The translations under genes were made by a program, and so were the position numbers. The notes under the pieces were generated by a model that did no database searches, was not told the DNA's origin, and saw only the letters and a list, made by a program, of their open reading frames with translations. From NCBI RefSeq assembly GCF_001262605.1, contig NZ_LGTC01000001.1, forward strand, positions 3,919,001 through 3,983,000: DNA of 64,000 nt. The letters run 5' to 3'. Positions 25,119 to 36,296 of this stretch are shown here, in pieces. The number at the start of each line of letters is the position of its first letter. The first letter of the stretch is position 1. Origin of the DNA: Pseudobacteroides cellulosolvens ATCC 35603 = DSM 2933 (lineage in GTDB: Bacteria; Bacillota; Clostridia; Acetivibrionales; DSM-2933).

Positions 25119-27761
25119 TTATTTCTGCCCAAGGTCTCCTTCTTTACGTATAGCAGCCTGAGCAGCAGCAAGCCTTGCAATAGGCACACGGAATGGTGAA
25201 CATGAAACATAGTTAAGGCCAACTCTATGGCAAAACTCAACTGATGAAGGATCTCCTCCATGCTCTCCGCATATACCCAGCTTAATATCAGGTCTTGTTT
25301 GTTTACCCAGTTTAACTGACATTTCAACAAGCTTACCGACACCTGTCTGATCAAGTCTTGCAAACGGATCGGATTCATATATTTTCTTATTATAGTATTC
25401 ATCAAGGAACTTACCTGCATCGTCACGGCTAAATCCGAAAGTCATCTGAGTTAAATCGTTTGTTCCAAATGAGAAGAACTCAGCTTCCTTAGCAATATCA
25501 TCAGCTGTCAATGCAGCTCTTGGTATTTCTATCATTGTTCCAACTTTATATTCAAGCTTAACGCCTGCATTCTTTATAACTTCGTCTGCTGTCTTCACAA
25601 CAACATCCTTAACATATTTCAATTCCTTGATTTCGCCAACCAATGGAATCATTATTTCAGGCACAACATTCATGCCCTTCCTGTTAACGTTTATAGCAGC
25701 TTCTATAACTGCTCTTGTCTGCATTTCAGCAATTTCCGGATAAGTAACTGCCAAACGGCATCCTCTATGACCCATCATTGGGTTGAATTCATGGAGGTCT
25801 GCAACTATACCCTTTAGATCTTCAAATGTAAGACCCATCTCTTTTGCAAGAGCCGCAATATCTTCATCAGCCTGCGGCAAGAACTCATGAAGCGGTGGAT
25901 CCAAAAATCTAATAGTAACAGGATAACCCTTCATTTCTGTAAAGAGGCCTTCAAAGTCGCTTCTTTGCATTGGAAGGAGCTTATCTAATGCTTTTCTTCT
26001 CTGTTCTTCAGTTCTTGCAACAATCATTTCTCTCATTGCAGGTATTCTGTCAGCTTCGAAGAACATGTGCTCTGTACGGCACAAACCTATACCTTCTGCA
26101 CCAAACTCCATTGCCTGTTTAGCATCATGAGGAGTATCTGCGTTTGTTCTAACCTTCAATGTACGGATCTCATCCGCCCAGCCCATCAACTTGGCAAAAT
26201 CACCAGTCATCTGGGGCTCAACAGTCGGAAGCTTATCACCGTATACATTACCCGTTGAACCATCCAGGGATATCCAGTCACCTTCAACGTACTTCTTGCC
26301 ATTTTTATCCAAAAAATATCTTTCTTCTTCATTTATTTTGATTTCACCACAACCGGCTACGCAACAAGTGCCCATGCCACGTGCAACAACAGCAGCATGT
26401 GAAGTCATACCTCCGCGGCCGGTTAGTATGCCTTGTGATACATGCATACCTTCAATATCTTCCGGTGAAGTTTCAAGTCTTACAAGTATAACATTCTTTT
26501 CTCCTGCTTTAAATGCATTAACCGCATCATCCGCTTCGAAATATACCTTTCCTGTCGCAGCTCCCGGTGAAGCAGGCAAACCTTTTGCAACAGGAACAGC
26601 AGCCTTAAGAGCCTTCGGCTCAAAGTTAGGATGTAAAAGTGCATCCAACTGCTTGGGATCAACTTTCATTACAGCTTCGTCCTTGGTTGCCATACCTTCT
26701 GCTACAAGATCAACTGCGATCTTTAACGCTGCAGCAGCAGTTCTCTTACCGTTTCTTGTCTGGAGCATGAACAGCTTACCTTTTTCAATGGTAAACTCCA
26801 TGTCCTGCATGTCTCTATAATGTTTTTCCAATGTATCTGCTATATTGATAAATTGATTGTATGCATCCGGATTGATTTCTTTTAATTGATCTATTGATTG
26901 AGGAGTTCTGATACCTGCAACAACATCCTCTCCCTGTGCATTCATCAAGAATTCTCCATAAAGCTTCTTTTCCCCTGTAGATGGATTTCTAGTAAATGCA
27001 ACACCGGTACCTGAATCATTTCCCATGTTACCGTATACCATTTCCTGAACGTTAACTGCAGTACCCCAGTCACCAGGTATATCATTAAGCCTTCTGTACA
27101 CTATGGCACGTGGGTTGTCCCAAGAACGGAAAACTGCTTTTACAGCTTCTAAAAGCTGTATCTTAGGCTCCTGAGGGAAATCAAAACCCTTTTCTTTTTT
27201 AAAGAGCTCCTTATATCTCTTAACAACTTCTTTAAGGTTAACTGCAGTTAAGTCTGTATCAAAATGAGCGTTATTCTCTTCTTTTACTGCATCAAGGATC
27301 TTTTCAAACTTGGGTTTTTCTACTTCCATAACAACATCACTGAACATCTGTATAAACCTTCTATAACTGTCATATGCAAACCTTTCGTTATCAGTAAGCT
27401 TTGCCAGGCCTTCTACAACAGTATCGTTAAGACCAAGATTTAGAATTGTGTCCATCATACCCGGCATTGAAGCCCTGGCTCCTGAACGAACAGATACGAG
27501 AAAAGGATTTGAAGGGTCACCGAATTTTTTTCCGACTATCTCCTCTGTTTTTGCCATCATAGCATAGATTTCTTCTTCGATTTCTTTGGAAACTACTTTA
27601 CCATCATCATAGTACTTCGTACAAGCTTCTGTTGTAACGGTAAACCCTCTTGGAACCGGCAGTCCCAAACCAGTCATTTCAGCCAGATTCGCACCTTTAC
27701 CGCCAAGCAGGTTTTTCATCGAAGCATTACCTTCGCTGAATAAATATACATACTTTTTCAT
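25119..27761 (-). CDS. ppdK: Pyruvate, phosphate dikinase
   Basis: 880 residues, the normal length. It interconverts pyruvate, ATP and phosphate with phosphoenolpyruvate, AMP and pyrophosphate in the cytosol. The N-terminal ATP-grasp domain has GGKGANLAEM and GNDSGTGVAFTRNPSTGEK; the swivelling His domain has GGMTSHAAVVARGMG (catalytic His near residue 455); the C-terminal PEP/pyruvate barrel has GTNDLTQMTFGFSRDD and the catalytic Cys in LGICGEHGG. GGGAGG precedes the ATG. In anaerobic clostridia that lack or bypass pyruvate kinase this enzyme serves glycolysis. Upstream lies an inverted repeat in the leader. Confidence 0.98.
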   Translation of the reverse strand: MKKYVYLFSEGNASMKNLLGGKGANLAEMTGLGLPVPRGFTVTTEACTKYYDDGKVVSKEIEEEIYAMMAKTEEIVGKKFGDPSNPFLVSVRSGARASMPGMMDTILNLGLNDTVVEGLAKLTDNERFAYDSYRRFIQMFSDVVMEVEKPKFEKILDAVKEENNAHFDTDLTAVNLKEVVKRYKELFKKEKGFDFPQEPKIQLLEAVKAVFRSWDNPRAIVYRRLNDIPGDWGTAVNVQEMVYGNMGNDSGTGVAFTRNPSTGEKKLYGEFLMNAQGEDVVAGIRTPQSIDQLKEINPDAYNQFINIADTLEKHYRDMQDMEFTIEKGKLFMLQTRNGKRTAAAALKIAVDLVAEGMATKDEAVMKVDPKQLDALLHPNFEPKALKAAVPVAKGLPASPGAATGKVYFEADDAVNAFKAGEKNVILVRLETSPEDIEGMHVSQGILTGRGGMTSHAAVVARGMGTCCVAGCGEIKINEEERYFLDKNGKKYVEGDWISLDGSTGNVYGDKLPTVEPQMTGDFAKLMGWADEIRTLKVRTNADTPHDAKQAMEFGAEGIGLCRTEHMFFEADRIPAMREMIVARTEEQRRKALDKLLPMQRSDFEGLFTEMKGYPVTIRFLDPPLHEFLPQADEDIAALAKEMGLTFEDLKGIVADLHEFNPMMGHRGCRLAVTYPEIAEMQTRAVIEAAINVNRKGMNVVPEIMIPLVGEIKELKYVKDVVVKTADEVIKNAGVKLEYKVGTMIEIPRAALTADDIAKEAEFFSFGTNDLTQMTFGFSRDDAGKFLDEYYNKKIYESDPFARLDQTGVGKLVEMSVKLGKQTRPDIKLGICGEHGGDPSSVEFCHRVGLNYVSCSPFRVPIARLAAAQAAIRKEGDLGQK

Positions 27762-27825
27762 TTCAAAAACCTCCCGTATTTTATTGAATTAATATAGGTG
27801 ATTTCTAAAAAATAACTGGTCAACT

Positions 27826-27896
27826 GGAGATTTCAAAAATGCTTAATCTACTGCTCTCCACAATAAAAATTGACCAAGGAAATTTTTGAAATCTCC
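27826..27896. repeat. 15-bp inverted repeat in the ppdK leader
   Basis: GGAGATTTCAAAAAT (27826-27840) and ATTTTTGAAATCTCC (27882-27896) are exact inverse copies 41 bp apart. They lie 65-135 bp upstream of the ppdK start. They could fold into an mRNA stem or be a paired operator. The rest of the 457-bp gap holds a terminator-like hairpin (28027-28092) and AT-rich sequence. Confidence 0.6.
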
Positions 27897-28026
27897 TTAT
27901 AGAAGGAAAGATGTTTAAAAACAGTCCACCTTTCATAATTCCCAGAATGAGCGTATAAACTAAAAACATTTAAAAACTTGCAATAAAGATACCGATATGT
28001 AGTTACTAAGGCATGAATGAAAAATC

Positions 28027-28092
28027 ACTTCCGCTTTCTAAGCGGCTGTTTACGAGTTAAGTCAACACATGAGCAAAATTTATAGCGGAAGT
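28027..28092 (-). terminator. Hairpin with T run after the 28219 gene
   Basis: ACTTCCGCT and AGCGGAAGT pair over a loop that also contains a shorter competing stem (CCGCT...AGCGG). T runs follow on both strands. It probably ends the spoIIP/28219 transcript. Confidence 0.65.
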
Positions 28093-28218
28093 TATTTTTT
28101 ATCATGACTAAAAATCAATAATCCTTATTATAACATATAATTAATATTTTTCATTATATTTTTGCTAAATTTCACATTATTTTATAATTATTTTAAATCG
28201 CTTTAAAATATATCATCT

Positions 28219-28494
28219 TCATTGCTTTAAAAGTTTTTTTAGTTTCTCACAGCTCTTATTTATAATCCTTAAATCTATATTCATATTTATATTCATTATT
28301 CCTATGTTTATACATGACCTATTAGTCCTTGTAAAAGAAATCATCTTGATTCTTTTATCATTGTTCATAATACTGTTTAACGAATAATCTACTGTGGCAA
28401 AACCAGCCAAGATGATAAAAACAAATAGAACAATGCATAAGACTAATCTTCTTCTACGCATTCTCAATTCTTTGAATTTTTCAACTCTATTCAT
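28219..28494 (-). CDS. Small single-pass membrane protein, unknown
   Basis: 91 residues with CGGAGGA upstream of ATG. A very basic N terminus (KELRMRRRRL) leads into one helix (about 17-35), followed by a short external part rich in Asn, Ile and Met. No known family recognised. It follows spoIIP on the same strand by 115 bp, so a sporulation role is possible but only by position. Confidence 0.7.
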   Translation of the reverse strand: MNRVEKFKELRMRRRRLVLCIVLFVFIILAGFATVDYSLNSIMNNDKRIKMISFTRTNRSCINIGIMNINMNIDLRIINKSCEKLKKLLKQ

Positions 28495-28609
28495 TTTTAT
28501 TCCTCCGAGCCAATCTATTAAAAGCGGTAAATCTATTGTATTGGTCTGTCAAAACTTATATTTCCCATAAATTCAACTAAATAGACATGTAAAAATTTTG
28601 ATATGTCAT

Positions 28610-29875
28610 TTAATTCTTAACAACTTCATTAATAGCCTGTGCTAAGTACTTGGTGCTCTCAAGACATTCTTCCATCAGATTTCCATCCCCTCCTACTTCT
28701 ATTATTATTGCTTTATTGGATACATGCTGATTATATCTGTTGATGCTTAAATTAATCGGCTTGGCAAGTCCTGGACATATTTTATTTAAAGTATCCTGGA
28801 GCTTTAATGCAAACTTAAGGTTTTCCTTCCAATTTGGATGGTAAAGACCACGTTTATTTGTACCCATAACAAACATTACCTGGGCAGCCTTTTTTCCATT
28901 TACTTCTTTAACAGCCCTGAGTTTTTTACCTTGTGCGGCAAGACCGTCCCTATGGAGGTCTATTATAACGTTAATGGAAGGATAGCTTTTCAATATGCTT
29001 GATGCTGTTTTAAGAGAATTCGCATAGGAACTGTTGTAATCAGGGTAATCATGGATGGTGCCGTTATGTATTACATCTATGCCATAGCTTTTCCTTAATA
29101 TTGATGCCAGTTGTTCTCCTACTCTTACAACACCTTTTTGAGGGTCTTTTGACCATGATGGCAAATTAGTTTTATTCAAGTTACTGATTTTATCAATATA
29201 GGACTCAGTTGTATGAGTATGATAAATAAGGACCTTCGGCCCCTTTTTTGATGTCAATTTACTTATAGGAGCTTTCAGAAGTTCACTTATGGCTATTTTC
29301 TCATCTGTATCATTATTAATAGCTATTTTGGCCTGAGATTGATTCCCTATGTTATTTTTTTTATTATCCTTATTCTCTTTATTTCCGCCAGGCACTTCAT
29401 CTTCCTCGGTATAAATACTGCTCTGATCTACCAAAAGCCCGTTTTTTTCGTTGTCTACAGCATTTTCATCATTGGAATAATCCAGTTTGACTTGCTTTTC
29501 TCTATTTAGCAAAACGTCAGGATAGTCCTTAATATAATAATTGCTTAATATCACCAAGTTTGAATTCAATACCGTTTCAGGACTGCTAAAATCAAACCCA
29601 AATATCCTGCTGATCATACCTTTGATTTCTCCATATAATGAAACACTTATGTTACCACTGTTATAAACCGAATCAATAATAGGAAACGAGTTGTTTAGCA
29701 TGGACTTGAAATTATGAACATCTATATTGCCAACAAATGTACCTTCAAATCTCGATAGCAAATTTCCTCCAAGTGTGCCTCCCTTAATAGCTGCAAATGA
29801 TAAAAGTACAAATAAAGCAATTTTAGATACACTTTTAATAAATATACTTTTGTTTTTTATATGTCTTGTCTTCAT
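28610..29875 (-). CDS. spoIIP: Stage II sporulation protein P
   Basis: 421 residues with CGGAGGA upstream of ATG. An N-terminal membrane anchor (about 14-32), a variable spacer, and the SpoIIP amidase/endopeptidase domain from about residue 200, with YHTHTTESYI, IDLHRDG, MGTNKRGLYHPNW and an IEVGGDGN end. It cuts septal peptidoglycan during engulfment, with SpoIID and SpoIIM as partners in the mother cell membrane. Expected to be under sigma-E control; I did not fix a sigma-E promoter. Confidence 0.95.
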   Translation of the reverse strand: MKTRHIKNKSIFIKSVSKIALFVLLSFAAIKGGTLGGNLLSRFEGTFVGNIDVHNFKSMLNNSFPIIDSVYNSGNISVSLYGEIKGMISRIFGFDFSSPETVLNSNLVILSNYYIKDYPDVLLNREKQVKLDYSNDENAVDNEKNGLLVDQSSIYTEEDEVPGGNKENKDNKKNNIGNQSQAKIAINNDTDEKIAISELLKAPISKLTSKKGPKVLIYHTHTTESYIDKISNLNKTNLPSWSKDPQKGVVRVGEQLASILRKSYGIDVIHNGTIHDYPDYNSSYANSLKTASSILKSYPSINVIIDLHRDGLAAQGKKLRAVKEVNGKKAAQVMFVMGTNKRGLYHPNWKENLKFALKLQDTLNKICPGLAKPINLSINRYNQHVSNKAIIIEVGGDGNLMEECLESTKYLAQAINEVVKN

Positions 29876-30211
29876 TTTTCCTCCGGTACATGCTTTTTAT
29901 AATAATATTCCAAGCCCCATTCCATTATTACCATTTTAGTTATTGTCTGTTTCCGTTTGCAACACTGTGTTAATTTCCAGTGAATTTTATGTCGTATTTT
30001 AGCACTTTTTGTCGAAGCATTTCCAATGTTATAGTTTTGTTATATACTATAATTGCGTTGTCATAGTAATAATTCTTTTTCAAACCTGTTAGATTTCAAA
30101 TTAATCGGGTATTTATTTCAATAATAAATAGTTCCTACATTAATTCACTTCAAAAGTTAAGCTTAGATTGTATTTATTTAAATTCGGGCCTTAGATCAAG
30201 GAGGAATTATT
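29876..30211. other. Divergent intergenic region, spoIIP / zinc-finger gene
   Basis: A 336-bp AT-rich gap between divergently read genes. A TATAAT box at 30048-30053 on the plus strand could serve the small gene at 30212; its -35 match is weak. I see no repeat, hairpin or RNA element. Confidence 0.4.
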
Positions 30212-30421
30212 ATGTACAGCTTTAAATCATTGCGTTGTTATAATTGCAAAGCTATTATTCTTAATCTACCGGAATTGGAAATTTCAAAGTTAGACGGCTT
30301 AAATTTTATCTGCGATTGCTGCGGTCATCAAAATCTTCTTACAGAATTCAAATTTTACAAAAGCAGCTATAATGATCCTCAACTAAACATCTTCAGCATG
30401 GAAAACCTGACAGCATTCTGA
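30212..30421 (+). CDS. Small zinc-binding-like protein
   Basis: 69 residues with CAAGGAGGAA upstream of ATG. Two Cys pairs (RCYNCKA and CDCCGH) form a zinc-ribbon pattern over the first 43 residues; the rest is acidic and polar. No known family recognised. The strong ribosome site supports a real gene. Confidence 0.75.
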   Translation: MYSFKSLRCYNCKAIILNLPELEISKLDGLNFICDCCGHQNLLTEFKFYKSSYNDPQLNIFSMENLTAF

Positions 30422-30570
30422 TACATAAAGGTATATTGGATTCCTGTTATCGTTCTATTACCATTTTATATACTTAAACATCTTTTTATCTGGACTTGAT
30501 TTACTTAACCTGTGCCACTATAATATTAATATAATTTAATTTAAATATTATAGATTAGGCAGGTACACTA

Positions 30571-30726
30571 ATGAGTGCACAGATCATGGTTGTAATAGGA
30601 AGTTTAGTTGGATTTGCTGTTTTAGCATTTTTCTTCTACAGATCCATCAATAATCTGGAAAAGAAAAAGACGAGCAAGAAAAAAGGCCGTACAAAATATA
30701 TGCCAGAAGCTAAAAGCAGGTATTAA
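30571..30726 (+). CDS. 51-residue single-pass membrane protein
   Basis: ATG to TAA frame reading MSAQIMVVIGSLVGFAVLAF followed by a very basic tail (EKKKTSKKKGRTKYMPEAKSRY). One helix with a cytoplasmic Lys/Arg tail. The ribosome site is weak (AGG 8 nt upstream), but a strong terminator follows at 30755, which supports a transcribed gene. Function unknown. Confidence 0.6.
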   Translation: MSAQIMVVIGSLVGFAVLAFFFYRSINNLEKKKTSKKKGRTKYMPEAKSRY

Positions 30727-30754
30727 GGAATGATCAAAATTTCCTAGGCATTCA

Positions 30755-30782
30755 AAAAAGAAGGTTTTCACCTTCTTTTTTG
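30755..30782 (+). terminator. Terminator after the 51-residue protein gene
   Basis: AAAAAAGAAGG pairs with CCTTCTTTTTT around a 6-nt loop, with T runs on both strands. It also faces the end of the converging 1412-residue gene at 30802 and may stop both. Confidence 0.9.
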
Positions 30783-30801
30783 TTATGTTTAAGACTATTT
30801 T

Positions 30802-33800
30802 TTAAAGATTTTTAAATGCAGTTGAAAGCATTAATTTAATCCTATTTAATTGGTTTACTTCACTTGCTCCAGGATCATAATCAATAGCAACAACATTTGA
30901 TTTCGGATAATGCCTTCTAAGTTCTTTAATAACACCCTTGCCAACAATATGATTAGGTAAGCATCCAAATGGCTGAGTACAGACTATATTGCTTGCACCT
31001 GTGTGTATTAATTCAAGCATTTCGCCGGTTAAGAACCAGCCTTCACCGGTCTGATTACCACATGAGACAATTTCTGAAGCCATTTTAGCCAAATCTTCAA
31101 TATGAGCAGGAGGATCAAAGTGAGTACTCTTTTTAAATTCCTCCCTTGCAGCAGAACGAAGCCATTCAATAGCCTTAATTCCTGCATTTGCCTTTACTGC
31201 TGATGATTTTTTCATTCCCAGCTTTTCATACTTGAAGTTGCTGTTATAAAAACAGTACAGAAAAAAGTCCAACAAATCAGGAACAACAGCTTCAGCACCT
31301 TCAGCTTCCAATAAATCAACAAGATAGTTATTTGCCGCTGGCATAAACTTTACAAGGATTTCGCCTACAACTCCAACCCGGGGCTTCTTTATGTCTTTAC
31401 GCGGCAGAGAATCAAAATCACGTATAATTTCGCGACAAATCTTCTTATACCTTGCAAATGAAGGATATTTGCTTTTTGTTAGAAATTCTATACATTTACT
31501 TTCCCACTTTTTATGCAATACATTGGCAGATCCTTCTTCCAATTCGTATGGACGAGTGGCATAAAGACAACGCATCATTACATCCCCGAACACCACGCTA
31601 TAAATTGCTTTTATTCCCAACTCTGGTGTGATTTTAAATCCCGGGTTCTTTTCCAACCCTACCAAATTAAGCGAAAGTACTGGTATATGCGGATGACCCG
31701 CTTTACGCAATGCTCTGCGGATAAATCCGATATAGTTGCTGGCACGGCATCCACCGCCGGTTTGTGTGATCATTACTGCAGTTTTTGATAAATCATATTT
31801 ACCTGATAAGACCGCTTCCATAATCTGTCCCACTACCATCAAAGAAGGATAGCAAGCATCATTATTAACATATTTAAGCCCAACATCAACAGCCTTCTTG
31901 CCGTCATTGTCCAAAAGCACTATATTATAGCCGCATGACCTAAAGACCGGTTCTATAATAGAAAAATGAATCGGCGACATCTGCGGAGCAAGAATTGTGT
32001 AATTGTCACGCATTTCCTTTGTAAACAGTACTCTTTCATATCTAGCAGGCACAATTGTTCTTTTGGTTCCGCTTTGCTTTCTTACTTTGATTGCAGAAAG
32101 AAGGGAACGGACACGAATACGTGCTGCACCTAAGTTATTAACTTCATCTATTTTTAAACATGTATAAATCTTGCCGGAATCCTCCAATATATCATATACC
32201 TGATCAGTGGTTACAGCATCAAGACCGCAGCCAAAGGAGTTAAGCTGAATCAAATCAAGATCGTCACGTTGCTTAACATATTCTGCAGCAGCATAAAGCC
32301 TTGAGTGATACATCCATTGATCCATAACAAGAAGAGGTCCTTCCACCTTAGAAAGGTGAGAAACAGAGTCTTCTGTAAATACGGCTATACCATAGGATGT
32401 AATAAGTTCCGGAATACCATGATTTATTTCCGGATCAATATGGTATGGACGTCCTGCAAGAACAATTCCGTGACCACCTGTTTGTTCCAAATACTTAAGG
32501 GTTTCTTCCCCTTTCTGCTGAATTTTTTTATGAGCTAATTCCATTTCATCCCAGGCTATTTTAGCCGCTTGTGTTACTTCCTCAACTGAAATATTAAACT
32601 GGCCGCCAAACTCTTCCACAAGTCTTTTGGTTAATACCTTAAGATTGGTAAATGGAAGAAATGGACTCATAAATAAAATATCCGGATTCTTAAGCTCATC
32701 CATATTGTTTTTTATATTTTCTGCATAAGATGTAACAATGGGGCAGTTATAGTGATTGTGTGCATCTTTGAATTCCTGACGTTCATAAGGAATACACGGA
32801 TAAAATATATATTTTACCCCCTCTTGTAAAAGCCACATAACATGACCGTGGGCCAGTTTGGCAGGGTAACATTCCGATTCACTTGGAATTGATTCAATGC
32901 CAAGCTCATACATCTTCCTTGTTGATTCAGGCGATAAAACCACCTTGAATTTAAGTTCCTTAAAAAACTCCGCCCAGAAAGGATAGTTTTCATAAATATT
33001 TAGAACACGTGGAATACCTACAGTTCCACGAACCGCTTCCTCTTCTGTAAGGATTTCACGATCAAACAGCAGCTTGGCTTTGTACTCAAATAGGTTTGGA
33101 ATATTATCTTTATTTTTCTGACCGCCCGCACCACGTTCACAACGATTACATGTGACAAACTGTCTTCCGCCGCTAAAACGGTTAATGGTTAAAAGACAAT
33201 TGTTGGTACAACCTTTACAGTGTGACATTTTTGTAGTAAATTCCAAGTTATTGATTTCATCGTGAGGAAGCATTGTTGTGGATTTGCTTTCATCATAGCG
33301 TTCTCTTGCAATCAAAGCTGCACCAAATGCACCCATAATACCGGCAATATCAGGTCTTATAGCCTCACACTCTGCAACTCTTTCAAAGCTTCTTAGAATA
33401 GCATCATTATAGAAAGTCCCACCCTGCACAACAATATGCTTTCCAAGTTCAGATGCAGAACTAACCTTAATTACCTTATACAGTGCATTTTTAATTACAG
33501 AGTAAGCCAGACCTGCCGATATGTCCGCAACCTCAGCACCTTCTTTTTGAGCTTGTTTAACCTTGGAATTCATAAATACTGTACATCTTGTCCCAAGATC
33601 AATGGGATTTTTTGCAAATAGGGCAGCTTTTGCAAAATCCTGAACACTGTAATTTAATGATTTTGCAAAGGTTTCAATAAAGGAACCACAGCCTGATGAA
33701 CATGCTTCATTAAGCTGCACATTGTCTACAGTATGATTCTTAATTTTAATACATTTCATATCCTGGCCACCAATGTCCAGGATACAGTCAACTTCAGGGT

Positions 33801-35040
33801 CGAAGAATGAAGCAGCATAGTAATGTGCAACTGTCTCAACTTCACCTTCATCCAATATAAGTGCACTTTTAATTAAAGCTTCACCATATCCCGTAGCACA
33901 TGAATGTACAATTTGTGCATTTTCCGGAAGTTTGGAATAAATATCTTTAATTGCATTAATTGTTGTTGTAAGAGGACTGCCATTATTATTGCTATAGAAA
34001 GAATATAATAGTGTCCCGTCTTCACCTATCAAGGCTGCTTTTGTTGTTGTGGAACCGGCATCAATTCCTAAAAAACACTTTCCTCTATAATCATTAAGAC
34101 TGCCACGCTTTACTGTATTTCTGTCATGACGCTTCTTGAATACAATATAATCTTCTTCATTCTTAAACAGGGGCTCCATTCTTTCCACTTCAAATTCCAT
34201 TTTTATTTTACCTGAAAGCTTGGCCTCTAAAGCTGAAAGGGTGGTATTGATTTCTTTATTTGCATTTAATGCAGAACCTGTTGCAGCAAACAGATGAGAA
34301 TTTTCAGGTATAATCCTGTGCTCATCATCTAATTTAAGAGTTCTGATAAATGTTTCTTTAAGCTCGGATAAAAAGTGAAGAGGTCCTCCTAAAAATGCTA
34401 CATGACCGCGAATTGGTTTACCGCATGCAAGTCCGCTGATTGTCTGATTTACAACAGCCTGAAAAATTGAAGCTGACAAGTCCTCTTTTGTAGCACCTTC
34501 ATTCATTAAAGGCTGAATATCCGACTTGGCAAATACCCCACATCTTGCTGCAATAGGATAAATGGCTTTGTAATTTTTTGCATAGTCATTAACACCTGCA
34601 GCATCAGTCTGCAGAAGTGACGCCATCTGATCAATAAAAGATCCCGTACCACCGGCACAGATACCATTCATTCGCTGTTCAACATTCCCGCCTTCAAAAT
34701 ATATGATCTTGGCATCTTCACCACCGAGTTCAATTGCAACATCTGTCTTAGGTGCAAAAGTAGACAATGCAGTGGACACTGCAATTACCTCCTGGGTAAA
34801 CGGTACGCCAAGATGATTGGAAAGCGAAAGACCACCTGAGCCCGTAATCATTGCTGCTATTTTTATATCACCTAATTTTTTGTGAGCTTTATTGATAAGC
34901 TCACAAAGACTTTCCTTAATATTGGCAAAATGCCTCATATAATCGGAAAATAAAATCTGTTTCTTATCATCTAATATTGCAATTTTTACAGTTGTGGAAC
35001 CAATATCAATTCCTAAATTGTAAATAGTTGTATTATACAT
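30802..35040 (-). CDS. Fused acyl-CoA dehydratase activase-related protein
   Basis: 1412 residues. Two ASKHA/BcrAD_BadFG activase domains (about 5-265 and 318-575) each have the ATP motifs ([20 protein letters not shown]) and the Cys loops that hold a 4Fe-4S cluster ([20 protein letters not shown]). A Cys-rich stretch (about 605-635, CKGC...CLL, CNRCERG), a DUF2229 domain (about 670-880) and an HgdB/HgdC-type dehydratase-like domain (about 1010-1390) follow. Known activases use ATP to send an electron to 2-hydroxyacyl-CoA dehydratases. The substrate of this fused form is not known. The start has an unusual spacing, described separately. Confidence 0.9.
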   Translation of the reverse strand: MYNTTIYNLGIDIGSTTVKIAILDDKKQILFSDYMRHFANIKESLCELINKAHKKLGDIKIAAMITGSGGLSLSNHLGVPFTQEVIAVSTALSTFAPKTDVAIELGGEDAKIIYFEGGNVEQRMNGICAGGTGSFIDQMASLLQTDAAGVNDYAKNYKAIYPIAARCGVFAKSDIQPLMNEGATKEDLSASIFQAVVNQTISGLACGKPIRGHVAFLGGPLHFLSELKETFIRTLKLDDEHRIIPENSHLFAATGSALNANKEINTTLSALEAKLSGKIKMEFEVERMEPLFKNEEDYIVFKKRHDRNTVKRGSLNDYRGKCFLGIDAGSTTTKAALIGEDGTLLYSFYSNNNGSPLTTTINAIKDIYSKLPENAQIVHSCATGYGEALIKSALILDEGEVETVAHYYAASFFDPEVDCILDIGGQDMKCIKIKNHTVDNVQLNEACSSGCGSFIETFAKSLNYSVQDFAKAALFAKNPIDLGTRCTVFMNSKVKQAQKEGAEVADISAGLAYSVIKNALYKVIKVSSASELGKHIVVQGGTFYNDAILRSFERVAECEAIRPDIAGIMGAFGAALIARERYDESKSTTMLPHDEINNLEFTTKMSHCKGCTNNCLLTINRFSGGRQFVTCNRCERGAGGQKNKDNIPNLFEYKAKLLFDREILTEEEAVRGTVGIPRVLNIYENYPFWAEFFKELKFKVVLSPESTRKMYELGIESIPSESECYPAKLAHGHVMWLLQEGVKYIFYPCIPYERQEFKDAHNHYNCPIVTSYAENIKNNMDELKNPDILFMSPFLPFTNLKVLTKRLVEEFGGQFNISVEEVTQAAKIAWDEMELAHKKIQQKGEETLKYLEQTGGHGIVLAGRPYHIDPEINHGIPELITSYGIAVFTEDSVSHLSKVEGPLLVMDQWMYHSRLYAAAEYVKQRDDLDLIQLNSFGCGLDAVTTDQVYDILEDSGKIYTCLKIDEVNNLGAARIRVRSLLSAIKVRKQSGTKRTIVPARYERVLFTKEMRDNYTILAPQMSPIHFSIIEPVFRSCGYNIVLLDNDGKKAVDVGLKYVNNDACYPSLMVVGQIMEAVLSGKYDLSKTAVMITQTGGGCRASNYIGFIRRALRKAGHPHIPVLSLNLVGLEKNPGFKITPELGIKAIYSVVFGDVMMRCLYATRPYELEEGSANVLHKKWESKCIEFLTKSKYPSFARYKKICREIIRDFDSLPRKDIKKPRVGVVGEILVKFMPAANNYLVDLLEAEGAEAVVPDLLDFFLYCFYNSNFKYEKLGMKKSSAVKANAGIKAIEWLRSAAREEFKKSTHFDPPAHIEDLAKMASEIVSCGNQTGEGWFLTGEMLELIHTGASNIVCTQPFGCLPNHIVGKGVIKELRRHYPKSNVVAIDYDPGASEVNQLNRIKLMLSTAFKNL

Positions 35041-35079
35041 AGCATTATGCAGATATAAATAATCTGCTATAGACCTCCC
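35041..35079 (-). promoter_or_regulatory. Ribosome site separated from the start by a hairpin
   Basis: The GGGAGGTC site (35072-35079) lies over 30 nt from the ATG at 35040. Between them GCAGAT (35049-35054) pairs with ATCTGC (35062-35067), minus strand. Folding would bring the site near the ATG. No closer in-frame ATG, GTG or TTG exists. It could be a translational control element. Confidence 0.5.
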
Positions 35080-35251
35080 AATTTAATTTGACTCTAAACT
35101 ATAAATGTACGGCAAAGATACAAATTGTAGAAGTTATAGTTATACTTTTATAGTTAAATATATATATAATGAAGCATTTTTCATGTTATAAAAATCACGT
35201 TACATTATACAACAAGAAAGCCCAAAATACAATATGATGGGTGTTTTTACC

Positions 35252-36265
35252 TCATTCGGTGCTTTTTACAGCCGACACTTTTCTTTGAGTTCTCTTGCTT
35301 GGGTTACACGAATTAGTCCATTTGCCGCATTTATCACCTAATGCAGCTATAATTTTCCCATCAATCTCGACCTTTATGACTTCACAGAAATTTGAGCAAT
35401 CGTTACACTCAAAACTCGACGGCACATAATCAAGCTCTATAACATCAAAGCCTTTAAATTCAGTAGGTTCACCCGTTTGTTCAACATGCTCCTTAGCAAG
35501 AATCGCAACACCTATAGCACCCATAACATTAAAGTATTTAGGTACAATAACCTTATGACCTACTTCTTTTTCAAACGCCGCTCTTATACCTTTATTTGCT
35601 GCTACTCCTCCCTGAAATACGAATGGAGGCACAAGTACTTTTCCCCTTCCAAGATTGTTTATATAGTTTCTGACAAGGGCTTCACAAAGTCCATTTATTA
35701 TTTCTGCCTTTGAGAATCCGAACTGCTGCTTAGCGACCATGTCGGATTCTGCAAATACAGTGCATCTTCCGGCTATTCTAACATTCTTCTGTGCTGTAAG
35801 AGCTAAGTCTCCAAACTCCTCTATGGGAACCTTAAGCCTTTCGCTCTGATGATCCAGAAAAGACCCTGTACCGGCAGCACAAACAGTATTCATTGAAAAG
35901 TCGACCACTACCTGATCCTTGAGTATAATAATTTTGGAGTCCTGCCCTCCGATTTCAAAAATTGTACGAACATCGGGAACATAATGCAAGGTGGCTGCAG
36001 CATGAGCAGTTATTTCATTTTTTACAACATCGGCTCCGATCATTGCACCTATTAACTGTCTTCCGCTCCCTGTTGTTCCAATTCCCCTAACCTTGATATC
36101 TTCATTGACTTTTGATTTCAGCTCTGTGAGTCCAACCTTTACAGAATTAAGAGGTTGTCCGTTACTCCTTGCATAGTAATCAAAAACAACATTGAAATTT
36201 TTATCAATTATTATTATATTTGTGCTTACTGACCCAATATCAATACCAATATATACCTCTTTCAT
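35252..36265 (-). CDS. Acyl-CoA dehydratase activase (HgdC-like)
   Basis: 337 residues with AAGGGG upstream of ATG. One ASKHA domain with GIDIGSVSTN, GGQDSK, CAAGTGSFLDHQ and AGRCTVFAESD, the Cys pair that ligates a bridging 4Fe-4S cluster in the HgdC dimer. A C-terminal extension (about 285-320) adds a second Cys set (CNDCSNFCEV...GDKCGKW). Last gene of a three-gene operon with two dehydratase-like proteins. Confidence 0.92.
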   Translation of the reverse strand: MKEVYIGIDIGSVSTNIIIIDKNFNVVFDYYARSNGQPLNSVKVGLTELKSKVNEDIKVRGIGTTGSGRQLIGAMIGADVVKNEITAHAAATLHYVPDVRTIFEIGGQDSKIIILKDQVVVDFSMNTVCAAGTGSFLDHQSERLKVPIEEFGDLALTAQKNVRIAGRCTVFAESDMVAKQQFGFSKAEIINGLCEALVRNYINNLGRGKVLVPPFVFQGGVAANKGIRAAFEKEVGHKVIVPKYFNVMGAIGVAILAKEHVEQTGEPTEFKGFDVIELDYVPSSFECNDCSNFCEVIKVEIDGKIIAALGDKCGKWTNSCNPSKRTQRKVSAVKSTE

Positions 36266-36296
36266 TTCGAACCCCTTTTCTACTGGTTGGATTAAC

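Noticed and set aside
25106-25426. Overlapping minus-strand frame inside ppdK
   Set aside because: It is an out-of-frame shadow of a complete, well-conserved gene.
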